Of a stretch of DNA of 64,000 nucleotides, positions 6,416 through 14,528 are shown one piece after another. The notes beneath the pieces are model-generated. The model saw only the letters and a list, made by a program, of their open reading frames with translations. It searched no databases and was not told where the DNA came from. The position numbers and the translations under genes are program-made. Source of the stretch: Actinomyces sp. S6-Spd3 (GTDB lineage Bacteria; Actinomycetota; Actinomycetes; Actinomycetales; Actinomycetaceae); NCBI RefSeq assembly GCF_000758755.1, contig NZ_JRMV01000277.1:1-64000 (forward strand), read 5' to 3'. Position 1 is the stretch's first letter; every line of letters begins with the position of its first letter.

Positions 6416-8980
6416 ATGAAGCGTTTGTATTCGACAGCGGCCACACTCGTGCTTGCAGGAGCATTGGTGCTCCCTACTGCAACAACTGCGCAGGCCGCAG
6501 ATTCAGACTTGACTGTCTCGGTGACATTGAGCGTCTACAACAAGGGAAGCGTCGGACACGCGCTTGAAGTGTATGACCGCACGAAGCAGATCGACGAAGG
6601 TAAGTGCAAGTCATTTTCAAATGGGAATAATGACTACCGCATCGAGTTCGCCCAGGGTGATAACTTCACTCGTTGCTCAATCTTCCCGCCTTTCGAAGGC
6701 CCCGAAAATGCAGGAAAGTACTATTCGCTTGATGACAAAGGTGAGTTTATTTTTGTCTATTCAAGTGAACAGTTGATGCAGGAAACAGAATTCCTCGGCC
6801 GCCCGCGCGACATTGGCTATATCAGCATCCGCCCTCTGGTTTTTGACCTTGATTCCGCATCTGCAGGGGCAAAGTTCACCGACTTCTGGGCTGATCAGCG
6901 AGGCGATTCAAAATACTCCCCCACCGGACAGATTGTTCTGTGGAATAAGCCTGATGGAAAGGTCGCCGTCCACGGGAAGAAGACTGGTGCTTACCAGGGC
7001 AATGCGACCGTCGCCGCACAGTACGGTACGCCGGTTCCCTCTTTTGAGCCTCTGACACCGGCGCCGACGGATCCTGCTGCACCCGACCGTAACCGCACTG
7101 CTGCTGCAGCAAAGTCAGGCTCTCTCATCGGTTCAATTTCTTCAACCACATGGATCATCGTTGCAGCAGTTGCTGGCGGCCTTGTTGTTCTTGCAGGAAT
7201 TGTCATCTTTGTTCTCCGCGGTCGTTCGCGAAAGGCAGATTCGACTGCAAAGTCTCAGCGTCAGCAGGCGCGTGAAGAGGCCCGCGCAGCGAAACGTCAA
7301 GCTCGCGAGGATCGCAAGCGCGCGAAGGCTGGGGCTACTGCATCCGCACCTATGTCGCAGGGAGCTCTTCCTCTCGGTGGTTCTACCCAGGCAGCACCAG
7401 CACCTACGGCTCCCGGGGCAACGCCTGGCACTGCAGCTTCAATGCCTATTGCGACTCCCGTCAGAGGAGTTCGTGCTCCCTCTGGTGCATCTTCAACGCC
7501 TAATTCCGCAGCATCGACACCTGTCCAACCGCAGGTTCCTCAGGCTCAACGCGCTCAGGCGTCCGCTCCGCACACTCCGCTTCAGCCGGCCCAGCAGGCG
7601 TACAAGCCAGCTCATGCTCCGGCCTCGTCGCAGGAACACACTCCGGAACCCTCTCAAACAGAGGCTGGCGTCCCGTCATTCGCTGCGGCTCAAATCCCCG
7701 CGCAGGCAGAGGCGCGTCATGCGTCCACAGAGCCCGAGCAGCCGGTTGCAGCTGTAGCCCCGGCTACCGTGCCAAACGATGAGCCGGCACCAGTTGTAGA
7801 ATCCGCACTGCCTGAGATGAGCGAGCCGGAAGAGGCTGCTCAGGAACCGAAGACCGAGGCCTTCGCGGCCGCGCAGACGGAAGAAACTGCACCGGCCGAA
7901 GAAACTGCACCGGTCGAAGAGACTGTTCCCGCGGCTGAGCACGATGAGGCCGAACAAGCACAGCCCGAACCTCAGGATCAGGCCGATTCGGTGCCCGTTT
8001 CCAGCCCGGTAGCGACACAAGAACCGCAGAGTTACTCTCAGCAAGGCGCGCAAGCGCCCGCGGCACAGCCTCAGGCTCAGCCTCAGCACGCTCCGGCGCC
8101 TACACCGCTTCCGCAGTACCAGCCTGCGCCAACGCCGCAGGTCCAGCCACAGGCTCCCACGCCTGCACCTGCTCCGGCACCAGCGCCGTACGTACAGCAG
8201 CCTCAGCCCGGTTACACGCCGATGGCCTCGCAGCAGCCCGCGCAAGCTCCCCAGCAGTGGGGTCAGCAACCGCAGTACGGCGCAGCCCCCATGCAGCAGC
8301 AACCGCAGCAACAGCAATGGGGACAGCCTCTGCCCCCACAGCAGACCAGGCAAAGCCAGCGACAGAGCTACGTGCCACTTCCTGGCCAGCAGCCAACGGC
8401 TGCACCGCAACAGTGGGGACAGCCTCTGCCCCCGCAGCAGGGAGTCGGCTATGGCCAGCAGGGATATGCTCCTGCTCCCCGACAGTGGGGTCCCTCGTAC
8501 GTTCCCCCGGCACCTGCTCAGCAACCTGCCCCTGCGCCTCAGTGGGGTCAGCGGCCGCAGCAAGGCCAGCCTGCACAGCAGTGGGGTCAGCCCAATGGTG
8601 CCGTACCCCCGCAGGGCCAGCAAGGTGGCCAGCAATGGGGACAGCAGCAGTACGGCGCTGCTCCCCAACAAGGCCAACAGCAGTGGGGTCAGCAGCAGGG
8701 TATGCAAGGCGACCAGTGGAGGCAGTACGCCGGCCAGTCCGGTCAGCCCGCACAGCAATGGGGCCAGCAACCGCAGCAAGGCCAGCCCGCACAACAGTGG
8801 GGCCGGCAACCGCAGCAAGGCCAGCCCGCACAACAGTGGGGTCAACAGCCCAATGGTGCCGCACCCCAGCAGGGCCAGCAAGGTGGCCAGCAGTGGCAGC
8901 CTCCGCAGCAAGGCGGACAGCCCAATCAGCAGGGCCAGCAGCCTAATCCCTGGGGACAGCAGGGACCTGTTCAGCAATAA
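6416..8980 (+). CDS. Large LppM-like membrane protein with Gln/Trp-repeat tail, array gene 7
   Basis: Predicted 854-residue protein, by far the largest of the array. Start ATG 6416 behind AAAGGA. Signal peptide 1-28 (ending TTAQAA); extracellular domain to about 200 with the cysteine pair in C-x22-C (GKCKSF ... TRCSIF); Ala/Pro linker; membrane helix about 244-268; then a strongly basic Lys/Arg/Ala segment (about 270-305). Some 550 residues of low complexity follow: first Pro/Ala/Glu, then Pro/Gln, ending in many imperfect units of the type PAQQWGQQPQQGQ. The tail should be cytoplasmic if the helix runs outside-in. Similar tails mediate weak multivalent contacts in other proteins, but nothing here shows the partner. 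Repeat number may vary between strains. Confidence 0.78.
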   Translation: MKRLYSTAATLVLAGALVLPTATTAQAADSDLTVSVTLSVYNKGSVGHALEVYDRTKQIDEGKCKSFSNGNNDYRIEFAQGDNFTRCSIFPPFEGPENAGKYYSLDDKGEFIFVYSSEQLMQETEFLGRPRDIGYISIRPLVFDLDSASAGAKFTDFWADQRGDSKYSPTGQIVLWNKPDGKVAVHGKKTGAYQGNATVAAQYGTPVPSFEPLTPAPTDPAAPDRNRTAAAAKSGSLIGSISSTTWIIVAAVAGGLVVLAGIVIFVLRGRSRKADSTAKSQRQQAREEARAAKRQAREDRKRAKAGATASAPMSQGALPLGGSTQAAPAPTAPGATPGTAASMPIATPVRGVRAPSGASSTPNSAASTPVQPQVPQAQRAQASAPHTPLQPAQQAYKPAHAPASSQEHTPEPSQTEAGVPSFAAAQIPAQAEARHASTEPEQPVAAVAPATVPNDEPAPVVESALPEMSEPEEAAQEPKTEAFAAAQTEETAPAEETAPVEETVPAAEHDEAEQAQPEPQDQADSVPVSSPVATQEPQSYSQQGAQAPAAQPQAQPQHAPAPTPLPQYQPAPTPQVQPQAPTPAPAPAPAPYVQQPQPGYTPMASQQPAQAPQQWGQQPQYGAAPMQQQPQQQQWGQPLPPQQTRQSQRQSYVPLPGQQPTAAPQQWGQPLPPQQGVGYGQQGYAPAPRQWGPSYVPPAPAQQPAPAPQWGQRPQQGQPAQQWGQPNGAVPPQGQQGGQQWGQQQYGAAPQQGQQQWGQQQGMQGDQWRQYAGQSGQPAQQWGQQPQQGQPAQQWGRQPQQGQPAQQWGQQPNGAAPQQGQQGGQQWQPPQQGGQPNQQGQQPNPWGQQGPVQQ

Positions 8981-9001
8981 CGAGCTAGATCTCGATAGAT
9001 A

Positions 9002-9041
9002 GTTTGGGGGCGTGGTATCACCTGATACCACGCCCTCAAAC
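9002..9041. terminator. Long hairpin between convergent genes
   Basis: GTTTGGGGGCGTGGTATCA and TGATACCACGCCCTCAAAC pair around the loop CC with one G-U or mismatch position. It sits between array gene 7 (plus strand) and the GNAT gene (minus strand) and could stop transcription from both sides. No T-run follows on either side. Confidence 0.65.
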
Positions 9042-9098
9042 TCATCGTAGAAGCCCCGTATGCATTCTTCCCTCCAGTTCGAACGCGCCAGCAGGTAT

Positions 9099-9716
9099 CT
9101 ACTCGATGACCTTCTCAAAAGACCACACGGGAACATCGTTCCCATCTAAAGAAACCGAGTGCTCCCCCACGATTCGGTATCCAGCCGAGGAATAGAAGCG
9201 CGCATTCGTGGGAGTACAGGTAATGAATGCGAGGCGTCCACTTCCGTGGGAGCGTACGTATCCTTCGATTCCCTTCTCAAGGAAGCGCCGACCAATGCCC
9301 TGATGTTGGCGTGAAGGATCGACAGCGATAACGGTCAGGAACCAATCGAAATCGGATTCGCGACGCACTACGCTATCTGCGGCCTCGGTAAAGGCAAAGA
9401 AACGCACGAGGCGATCAAAGCGCATATAGCCCAGGAGCGGCCTGCAGTAGCGCAGGTATTCGAGCATCCCGGGCGGGCGATGATTCAGGAGGGCAACTCC
9501 AAGGATTTCACCCTGGTCTTCAAGGACCAGAACTGTGTGATAACGCGCGAATACACGAATCATGACGGCGTGGACATCGCGAATCCAGTTGGGGAATTCC
9601 TCCGGATCGGCCAGTAGTCCCTTCACTGCTGTGTGAAGGGGGTAATTCTCGAAGGCAGCACCCGCGATTTCAGCGAGCTTATCGATGTGCTCTGGGCGTG
9701 CAGAGTAAACGTGCAT
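9099..9716 (-). CDS. GNAT-family N-acetyltransferase
   Basis: Predicted 205-residue acyl-CoA-dependent N-acetyltransferase; substrate unknown. The central part carries the fold's core: a strand ending FLTVIAVDPSRQHQGIG (about residues 125-142), where the Q-x-x-G-I-G stretch is the acetyl-CoA pyrophosphate loop, followed by the helix RFLEKGIEGYV, then LAFITCTPTNARFYSSAGYRIV, the typical N-x-x-x-Y-x-x-x-G-F/Y end. The N-terminal half (HVYSARPEHIDKLAEIA) is the usual first strand and helix. It is a single gene facing the array. Assignment to the fold is firm; the role is open. Confidence 0.85.
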   Translation of the reverse strand: MHVYSARPEHIDKLAEIAGAAFENYPLHTAVKGLLADPEEFPNWIRDVHAVMIRVFARYHTVLVLEDQGEILGVALLNHRPPGMLEYLRYCRPLLGYMRFDRLVRFFAFTEAADSVVRRESDFDWFLTVIAVDPSRQHQGIGRRFLEKGIEGYVRSHGSGRLAFITCTPTNARFYSSAGYRIVGEHSVSLDGNDVPVWSFEKVIE

Positions 9717-9984
9717 GGCCTTCCCTGTTCGTCGGCACCTCGTGGTGAGGTATGGGCGGATATTGAGGTTTTAGGCTAGGGCGTCAACCTGCACCTGTAC
9801 TGTCTACAGACAGTATGAGGGCAGGGCAAAACACTCGCAACAGTTTGCATTCATAAATGTATCGGGAATTTTTTGAGGAAATTTCAGGCGCTTCCAGCGG
9901 TCTGGCTACCAATAATCTAAAAACGTAACTTTCAAGCACCTGTAGAGACGTTCACTCACAAACATCGACTTGTGCTGCCCATGA
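9717..9984. other. Intergenic stretch without recognised gene
   Basis: About 270 bases between the GNAT gene and the EamA remnant. The part up to 9900 should hold the GNAT promoter on the minus strand, but no clear -35/-10 pair was seen. Short open frames here have no start signals or family resemblance. Some of this DNA may be decayed sequence belonging to the EamA gene. Confidence 0.4.
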
Positions 9985-10143
9985 AAACATGCGGATTCCG
10001 TCCCCGTTGTCCCCATCAACAAGCTCTCAATACTGGTGACAGTTGCGTTTTCAGCGCTCATGTTGCGCGAGCGCGTCTCGGGACGGTATTTATTGGGAAT
10101 CGCTGGTATGTGTGCCGGGACTGTTCTTATGATCATCGGCTAG
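9985..10143 (+). pseudogene. C-terminal remnant of an EamA/DMT-family transporter
   Basis: One open frame after an in-frame TGA (9982-9984) encodes 52 residues ending at TAG 10141-10143: VPVVPINKLSILVTVAFSAL, then LRERVSGRYLLGIAGM and a final hydrophobic GTVLMIIG. This matches the last third of single-domain EamA drug/metabolite transporters, whose pattern is D-A-S-x-V-x-P-I-D/N-K-L-S, two helices, E-x-L/V, and a final G-T-L-x-M. The upstream two thirds are absent in any frame and there is no start, so it is a relic. It lies 18 bases before the next GNAT gene, which may have replaced the rest. Confidence 0.65.
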
Positions 10144-10161
10144 CCCAAGGAGGGGAGAATT

Positions 10162-10740
10162 ATGCTGCGTCGCGCAACACCCGAAGATGCAGAGGCACTA
10201 TCCGTGCTTGCGTCCACGTGCTACATCCAGACTTTTGGGCAGCTTTACTCTTCCGAAGACCTTGATCGTTTCATTCACGAGGCCTACTCCCCCGAAGTCC
10301 TTCGTGGCGAGCTCGCGGACCCCCAGCGCCCAACCTGGCTGCTTTTCCTTGAAGAAAGCGAGGCCGACGCGACTGCACCAGAGTGCACTGATGCGCGCAC
10401 GGCCTCGGAAGGCACATTGATCGGCTACGTGACTGTTTGCCCCGCGCACCTGCCCCACCCCGACGTCAAGCCCACCGACGGAGAAGTTCAACGCCTCTAT
10501 CTGCTGCGGGAATACCAAGGTGGCGGGCGCGGATCAATGATGCTCCGGCACGCGATCGATTACCTCCTCGCCGATGGGCCGCGCCCCCTGTGGATTGGAT
10601 GCTTCAGTGAGAACTTCGGGGCACAGCGACTCTACGGGCGCCACGGGTTTAAGCTGGTCGGCGAGTACAAGTTCATGGTTGGCGACCACGCTGACCGCGA
10701 GTTCATCATGCGGCGCGAGGCCGAAGTTCAGGAGTCCTAA
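10162..10740 (+). CDS. GNAT-family N-acetyltransferase
   Basis: Predicted 192-residue acetyltransferase starting at ATG 10162 behind a strong AAGGAGG. The N-terminus LRRATPEDAEALSVLA is the usual first strand and helix. VQRLYLLREYQGGGRGSMML (about residues 115-134) carries the acetyl-CoA loop Q-G-G-G-R-G, followed by PLWIGCFSENFGAQRLYGRHGFKLVGEY, the classical C-terminal N-x-x-A-x-x-x-Y-x-x-x-G-F segment. The region around residues 60-85 contains an extra acidic insert. Substrate unknown. Its stop overlaps the start of the next gene by one base (TAATG), so the two are probably coupled. Confidence 0.87.
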   Translation: MLRRATPEDAEALSVLASTCYIQTFGQLYSSEDLDRFIHEAYSPEVLRGELADPQRPTWLLFLEESEADATAPECTDARTASEGTLIGYVTVCPAHLPHPDVKPTDGEVQRLYLLREYQGGGRGSMMLRHAIDYLLADGPRPLWIGCFSENFGAQRLYGRHGFKLVGEYKFMVGDHADREFIMRREAEVQES

Positions 10741-11102
10741 TGAAGACAGCACACTGGCACGCACTTTTGCTTGCAGGAGCTGGGGTTATGCATTTCAAGG
10801 CACCGCAGGTTTATGACGCGATTGTGCCACGTAGCCTTCCCGGGAATGCGCGAACCTACACCTTGGTGAGCGGCGCGGCCGAGTTGGCAATTGCCGCTGG
10901 CCTTGCGCTTCCTTTGACGAGGCGACTGGCCGGCTTAGCCGCGAGCGCACTGTATCTCGCAGTCTTCCCCGCGAATATCAAGATGGCCGTGGATTATCGC
11001 AAGGAAGGCAAGCCTGCGGGCGCACAGGCGCTTGCGTATGCTCGACTGCCGCTTCAGATTCCTCTGATTCGCGGGGCGTGGAGGGTGTTTCGAGGAAAGT
11101 AG
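10740..11102 (+). CDS. Small DoxX-like membrane protein
   Basis: Predicted 120-residue integral membrane protein with about four hydrophobic segments. The sequence includes H-F-K-A-P near the start, LVSGAAELAIAAGLALP in the middle and FPANIKMAVDYR in the second half, a pattern seen in short DoxX-family proteins (four helices, G-x-x-E/A in the second helix, P-A-N-x-x-M before the last). The ATG overlaps the stop of the preceding acetyltransferase gene, suggesting translational coupling. No catalytic motif is visible and the physiological role is unknown. The family call is by pattern and moderately sure. Confidence 0.65.
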   Translation: MKTAHWHALLLAGAGVMHFKAPQVYDAIVPRSLPGNARTYTLVSGAAELAIAAGLALPLTRRLAGLAASALYLAVFPANIKMAVDYRKEGKPAGAQALAYARLPLQIPLIRGAWRVFRGK

Positions 11103-11107
11103 GGGCC

Positions 11108-11986
11108 TCAGTTACTCACTTGCTTCCACTCCGCGGCATCGAGGCCCGGAGGCGGGAGCTGACGCAGGTGCTGTTTGAGCCTTGTCGCTTGAGTTTGTAG
11201 AGCAACGAAGGTCATTCCGCCCGAAATCACTCCCCCGATCAGGGGAACGATCTTTGACATTGTTTTCGCCATGCTCTGTTTCGTGACCGAAACGCCAATC
11301 ACTCTCAGAGACTTCTTCACGACCGGGTACCACGTCGTCTTCATCAGGGCTTTGCGTGCGATCCTCTTTTCGATTGCCGGCGCAACGATCACTCGTGCAA
11401 AGTCGCGTAGTGACTCTGCAGCTCCTGCAACTTTCAGCATGACGCCGAAGAAGAGGCCCATCTGGGCGATCGTCTCATCATCGACATCGTCCAAATCCGT
11501 TAAGAATTCTTTCCACCCATACAGGTACGCAAGCTTTTGCATGATGCGCAGCGAGTGAACGTAGTACTGAGTGAGGTCGGCGGGAATGGTTCCGAGCATC
11601 GCAAAGCCACCTGGAATCCCTGCAGCAAACGAGAGCGCGGTAGATTTCTTCGTTTCGAAAGAAATCGCATCATTGGCCAGCTTGTCCAAAGACTTGCGCG
11701 AAATCCCTGCAGAGACAGGATCACTTGCAATAGCACGCTCAATCTCAGCATCACTCAGGTGGAGTTTTCGCAGTTCCTGGCGCAGGAAGTCCTCGCGCGA
11801 GATCCGTACTCCCCGCAGGCGAACGAGCTTTTTCAAGAAGAAAACTGCGTAGACCGAGGCCTGCTGGTCCTGGTCTGAAGATGCCTCAGAAACCAGGGAA
11901 ACCGCAGCGTCTTCCTCGATAATTTCGCCTTCGATGATCGGCTCGACAATGAGTTCGTCTTCGCGTTCATCATCACCCTGAATCAT
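11108..11986 (-). CDS. EcsC-like family protein
   Basis: Predicted 292-residue protein. The N-terminal 40 residues are very acidic and probably disordered. The body has two hydrophobic stretches: SFAAGIPGGFAMLGTIPADL (about 145-165), followed by TQYYVHSLRIMQKLAYLYGW, and a second near IVPLIGGVISGGMTFVALQ (about 245-265). The order Pro-Gly-Gly, T-I-P-A-D-L-x-x-Y-Y, then Q-K-L-A-Y-L-Y-G is characteristic of EcsC-type proteins, peripheral or membrane proteins of unclear function. It lies six bases from the convergent DoxX-like gene. The family name is a recollection by motif and should be confirmed by profile search. Confidence 0.55.
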   Translation of the reverse strand: MIQGDDEREDELIVEPIIEGEIIEEDAAVSLVSEASSDQDQQASVYAVFFLKKLVRLRGVRISREDFLRQELRKLHLSDAEIERAIASDPVSAGISRKSLDKLANDAISFETKKSTALSFAAGIPGGFAMLGTIPADLTQYYVHSLRIMQKLAYLYGWKEFLTDLDDVDDETIAQMGLFFGVMLKVAGAAESLRDFARVIVAPAIEKRIARKALMKTTWYPVVKKSLRVIGVSVTKQSMAKTMSKIVPLIGGVISGGMTFVALQTQATRLKQHLRQLPPPGLDAAEWKQVSN

Positions 11987-12047
11987 GCTTGTCTCTTTTC
12001 ATTCAGTGACACCGGAAAAGGTAGTTCGATTCTACTGGAAGCAGGTA

Positions 12048-13322
12048 CTACCCACGCTTCGTGGGATACCGCCGGTCCTCACCCTTCCACCACGGCATCC
12101 ACGAGGCATATCCATCGGCAGGCGCAGTATTGGACGAGGGCTCATAACCAAGTTCTTCAGGAGTCTGCGGAATTCCGTCGACGAGGAAGTACTTGTCCTT
12201 ATCGTCGCAGTGCTCGCGAACAATCGTGCGGAACTCTCCCAGCTCGCAGTACAAAACTCCGGTGATCGGATTGCGCTTAAACACCACGATCTTGTAGAGC
12301 CAGTAGGCAAAGAGCATCACGTTTGCCACCAAGGCAACCACCGCACACACGATGTTCGCTCGCGGATCCATGGTCGCAAAATTAAAGATATCCGAGGGAG
12401 GCACCAAGACCTCGGGAAGCAAAGTATTCATGGAAATCCAAAAAACCAGCGTGAAGCAGCGGAACCAGATCCACTGTCCCTTCGCCCACGTAAACGCGGG
12501 GATCGTGCAGGCCAGCAGTAGCGCAAGCGTGCAGTACCACGTGTAGTCAGCCAGCGAATTGTAGAGGAACGCGTGGTTCCACAGATCGTAAGCGATAACC
12601 CACGGCCACACCATATCCACCCAGATCAGCCCGCGGACCTTCTGCTTTCCCGGGGAGGTCGCGATAATTTTTCCGAGGCCGGTGATCGTGATGATATTGA
12701 GCAGGCCAGCCAGCGCGGAGAGCAGGTTCCAATATCCGCCGATCGTACGGAATCCAGTTTCAGGATCAATACCAACGTGGCGAGAAGACAGGTTCGCTGC
12801 GACTTCCTGATACCACTGCATTGAGTGGAGCTCCGCACTGACGCCTCGAGCCTCGGGCAAGCCCGCGACCATATCGATCGTGTGGGCGTCATTGACGGAC
12901 TTCAGGCACTGCCAGTCGGCGCCGCACGAATAGTAAGTATCAGCGTTGAAGTAGATCGTGAGGTCGCGGATGTTCGCCTCCATGATGTTGACGGCCAAGC
13001 CGATCCACAGTGCCACGCCCAACCAAATCGCGTATTTATGCGCCTTGACCGGGTTGCGTTTGGCGTAAACCAAGACAGTTCCGGTCATGGTGGCGGTCAG
13101 GATCATGATCGCGTACTTACCGAAGGGGAACCAGCCAACCATGGGAGTCCCGTGGATCCATGCATAGGGCATAAGCAAAATGCCTCCAACCGTCCACACA
13201 GCAAAGATCGTCCAGTTCCATCGGCGATTGATCTCGGCGACAAGGATTTGCGCGAGCAAGACGAGCAGCCAGATGAGATAGACCTTTGGGGTTCCGAGCT
13301 CCCAGAGGAAGAGCGAGTCCAC
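12048..13322 (-). CDS. DUF5692-like integral membrane protein (paralogue 1)
   Basis: Predicted 424-residue protein with roughly ten hydrophobic helices. GTG start at 13322 with AAGGAG six to seven bases upstream. It shares with the product of 14528-15559 the motifs VWPWVIAYDLWNHAFLYNSL (WIIAYDLWNFAYVYNCL in the other), LADYTWYCTLALLLACTIPAF, and a C-terminal soluble part beginning FKRNPITG (KKRNPFTQ). This one has an insertion of about 60 residues before the YDLWN motif, including the segment YYSCGADWQCLKSVNDAH. The pattern fits the uncharacterised DUF5692 family (recollection, not a search). It is transcribed away from the SRPBCC-like gene and its paralogue. No transport or enzymatic motif was recognised. 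Confidence 0.65.
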   Translation of the reverse strand: MDSLFLWELGTPKVYLIWLLVLLAQILVAEINRRWNWTIFAVWTVGGILLMPYAWIHGTPMVGWFPFGKYAIMILTATMTGTVLVYAKRNPVKAHKYAIWLGVALWIGLAVNIMEANIRDLTIYFNADTYYSCGADWQCLKSVNDAHTIDMVAGLPEARGVSAELHSMQWYQEVAANLSSRHVGIDPETGFRTIGGYWNLLSALAGLLNIITITGLGKIIATSPGKQKVRGLIWVDMVWPWVIAYDLWNHAFLYNSLADYTWYCTLALLLACTIPAFTWAKGQWIWFRCFTLVFWISMNTLLPEVLVPPSDIFNFATMDPRANIVCAVVALVANVMLFAYWLYKIVVFKRNPITGVLYCELGEFRTIVREHCDDKDKYFLVDGIPQTPEELGYEPSSNTAPADGYASWMPWWKGEDRRYPTKRG

Positions 13323-13370
13323 AGCATTCTCCTTCGAACCTGTAACTAAGCTGAATATTTTCGTCTATCA

Positions 13371-13412
13371 TAGTGCCTAAATCACACTAATATGTGAGCT
13401 TTGCTACATATT
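13371..13412. promoter_or_regulatory. Two dyads in the divergent promoter region
   Basis: AATATGT (13389-13395) and ACATATT (13406-13412) form a perfect inverted repeat with a 10-base spacer. TAGTG (13371-13375) and CACTA (13385-13389) form a second, shorter one. Both lie in the 162 bases between the divergent starts at 13322 and 13485, so one regulator could control both sides. The AT-rich composition contrasts with the surroundings. No regulator gene is adjacent. Confidence 0.45.
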
Positions 13413-13484
13413 CTGCGTCGAAGGGAAGCGACACCGTCGCACCCCCACACGCAACCCACACACTGACCCTCAAGGAGGAGGATC

Positions 13485-14528
13485 ATGAAACGACACTCGT
13501 CACGCTTTGGCAGACTCTGCCGCCTCGGCCTCGTCGGAGGAGGCGCACTCCTGGGCGGAATGTACGCCTTCAGCCAGCTCAGCGGCAAAGCCACCCCCGA
13601 AGAACAGGCCTGGCGCTACCCGGGCGACGATCTCATCGACGCCAACTACGACAACGGGTATTCCTCCACCTACGCGATCACCATCGACGCCCCCGCCTAC
13701 GCAGTGTGGCGCCTCTTCAAGCAAATCGGTGCGGAAAAGTCCGGGTCATTCTCCTCCGAATTCCTCGAGCGCGTCTTCGCGCGACTCCCCTTCTTCAACT
13801 CCTACGAGATCCAAGAGGAGTTCCAGCAGCCCGATTCCATGGTGCCCGGAGACATTGCGGCCTTCGATTTCCACGGAATGTCCATGGAATGGGCAGACGT
13901 CGTGCCCGGCAAGTACATGGTCCAGTGGGTCGACACGAAGAACCCGCCCAAGGCACCCGGTTCCTATGCATTCCGCTTCCCCGGAATGAAGCACTTTGCG
14001 GCAGCATGGTGCTTCTACATGGTCCCCTTGGAGGGTGGACGCACGCGCCTGATCAACCATTGGCGCATCGGCTACGAACCCCCCTCGCCCGCAATGACCG
14101 CGCTCAACTGGGTGAACATCGAGTTCATCGGCGGCTGCATGACGCACCTGCAAATCCTCTACGTCAAGCGCGTGCTTGAGTTCCGCAAGAAGCAGCACCT
14201 GACGGGTCGTTTCATGCGAGGCATGCTCGGCGGCCGTTTCTTTAACAGCGAGACCCCGGCTGGCCGCTACGATGGCACTCCCCTCTTCGAGGACACCTAC
14301 ACGCAGTGGTTCCGTTTCGGGCGCAGCGCCCCGGCCGTTGCCGAAATCCGTCCGCCCGTCACCGATGATCCTTCGTGGCCACCGACGGGCCCGGGCACGC
14401 CGTGGGAAAGCGAAGTTGACGCCTCGTACTTCGAAGGATGGAGCGAGCCCGCATTCTCGTGGGATGAGCAGATCCGCCAGAAGATGGAGCGCACCTACCT
14501 AGCTGATTGGGGCAAGGAGCAACACTGA
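13485..14528 (+). CDS. SRPBCC-fold-like protein
   Basis: Predicted 347-residue protein, ATG 13485 behind AAGGAGGA. A short basic N-terminus is followed by one hydrophobic segment (about 10-26), probably a membrane anchor. Then comes RYPGDDLIDANYDNGYSSTYA and ITIDAPAYAVWRLFKQIG (about residues 45-87), the opening of SRPBCC (START/polyketide-cyclase-like) domains that bind hydrophobic ligands. The domain continues through RLINHWRIGYE near 187-197. The last 130 residues are Pro/Trp-rich and not recognised. Its stop overlaps the ATG of the following DUF5692-like gene by one base, so the two are translationally coupled. The ligand is unknown. Confidence 0.6.
   Translation: MKRHSSRFGRLCRLGLVGGGALLGGMYAFSQLSGKATPEEQAWRYPGDDLIDANYDNGYSSTYAITIDAPAYAVWRLFKQIGAEKSGSFSSEFLERVFARLPFFNSYEIQEEFQQPDSMVPGDIAAFDFHGMSMEWADVVPGKYMVQWVDTKNPPKAPGSYAFRFPGMKHFAAAWCFYMVPLEGGRTRLINHWRIGYEPPSPAMTALNWVNIEFIGGCMTHLQILYVKRVLEFRKKQHLTGRFMRGMLGGRFFNSETPAGRYDGTPLFEDTYTQWFRFGRSAPAVAEIRPPVTDDPSWPPTGPGTPWESEVDASYFEGWSEPAFSWDEQIRQKMERTYLADWGKEQH

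Noticed and set aside
7676-9145. Minus-strand open frame of 489 codons opposite array gene 7
   Set aside because: Leu/Arg-rich product that is simply the complement of the CAG/CCG-type repeats of the Gln/Pro tail.
9906-10136. Minus-strand frame opposite the EamA relic
   Set aside because: No ribosome binding site and no similarity; the opposite strand explains the sequence.
9972-10265. Plus-strand frame of 97 codons over the EamA relic and GNAT start
   Set aside because: Wrong frame relative to both; composition rich in Arg and Cys with no motif.
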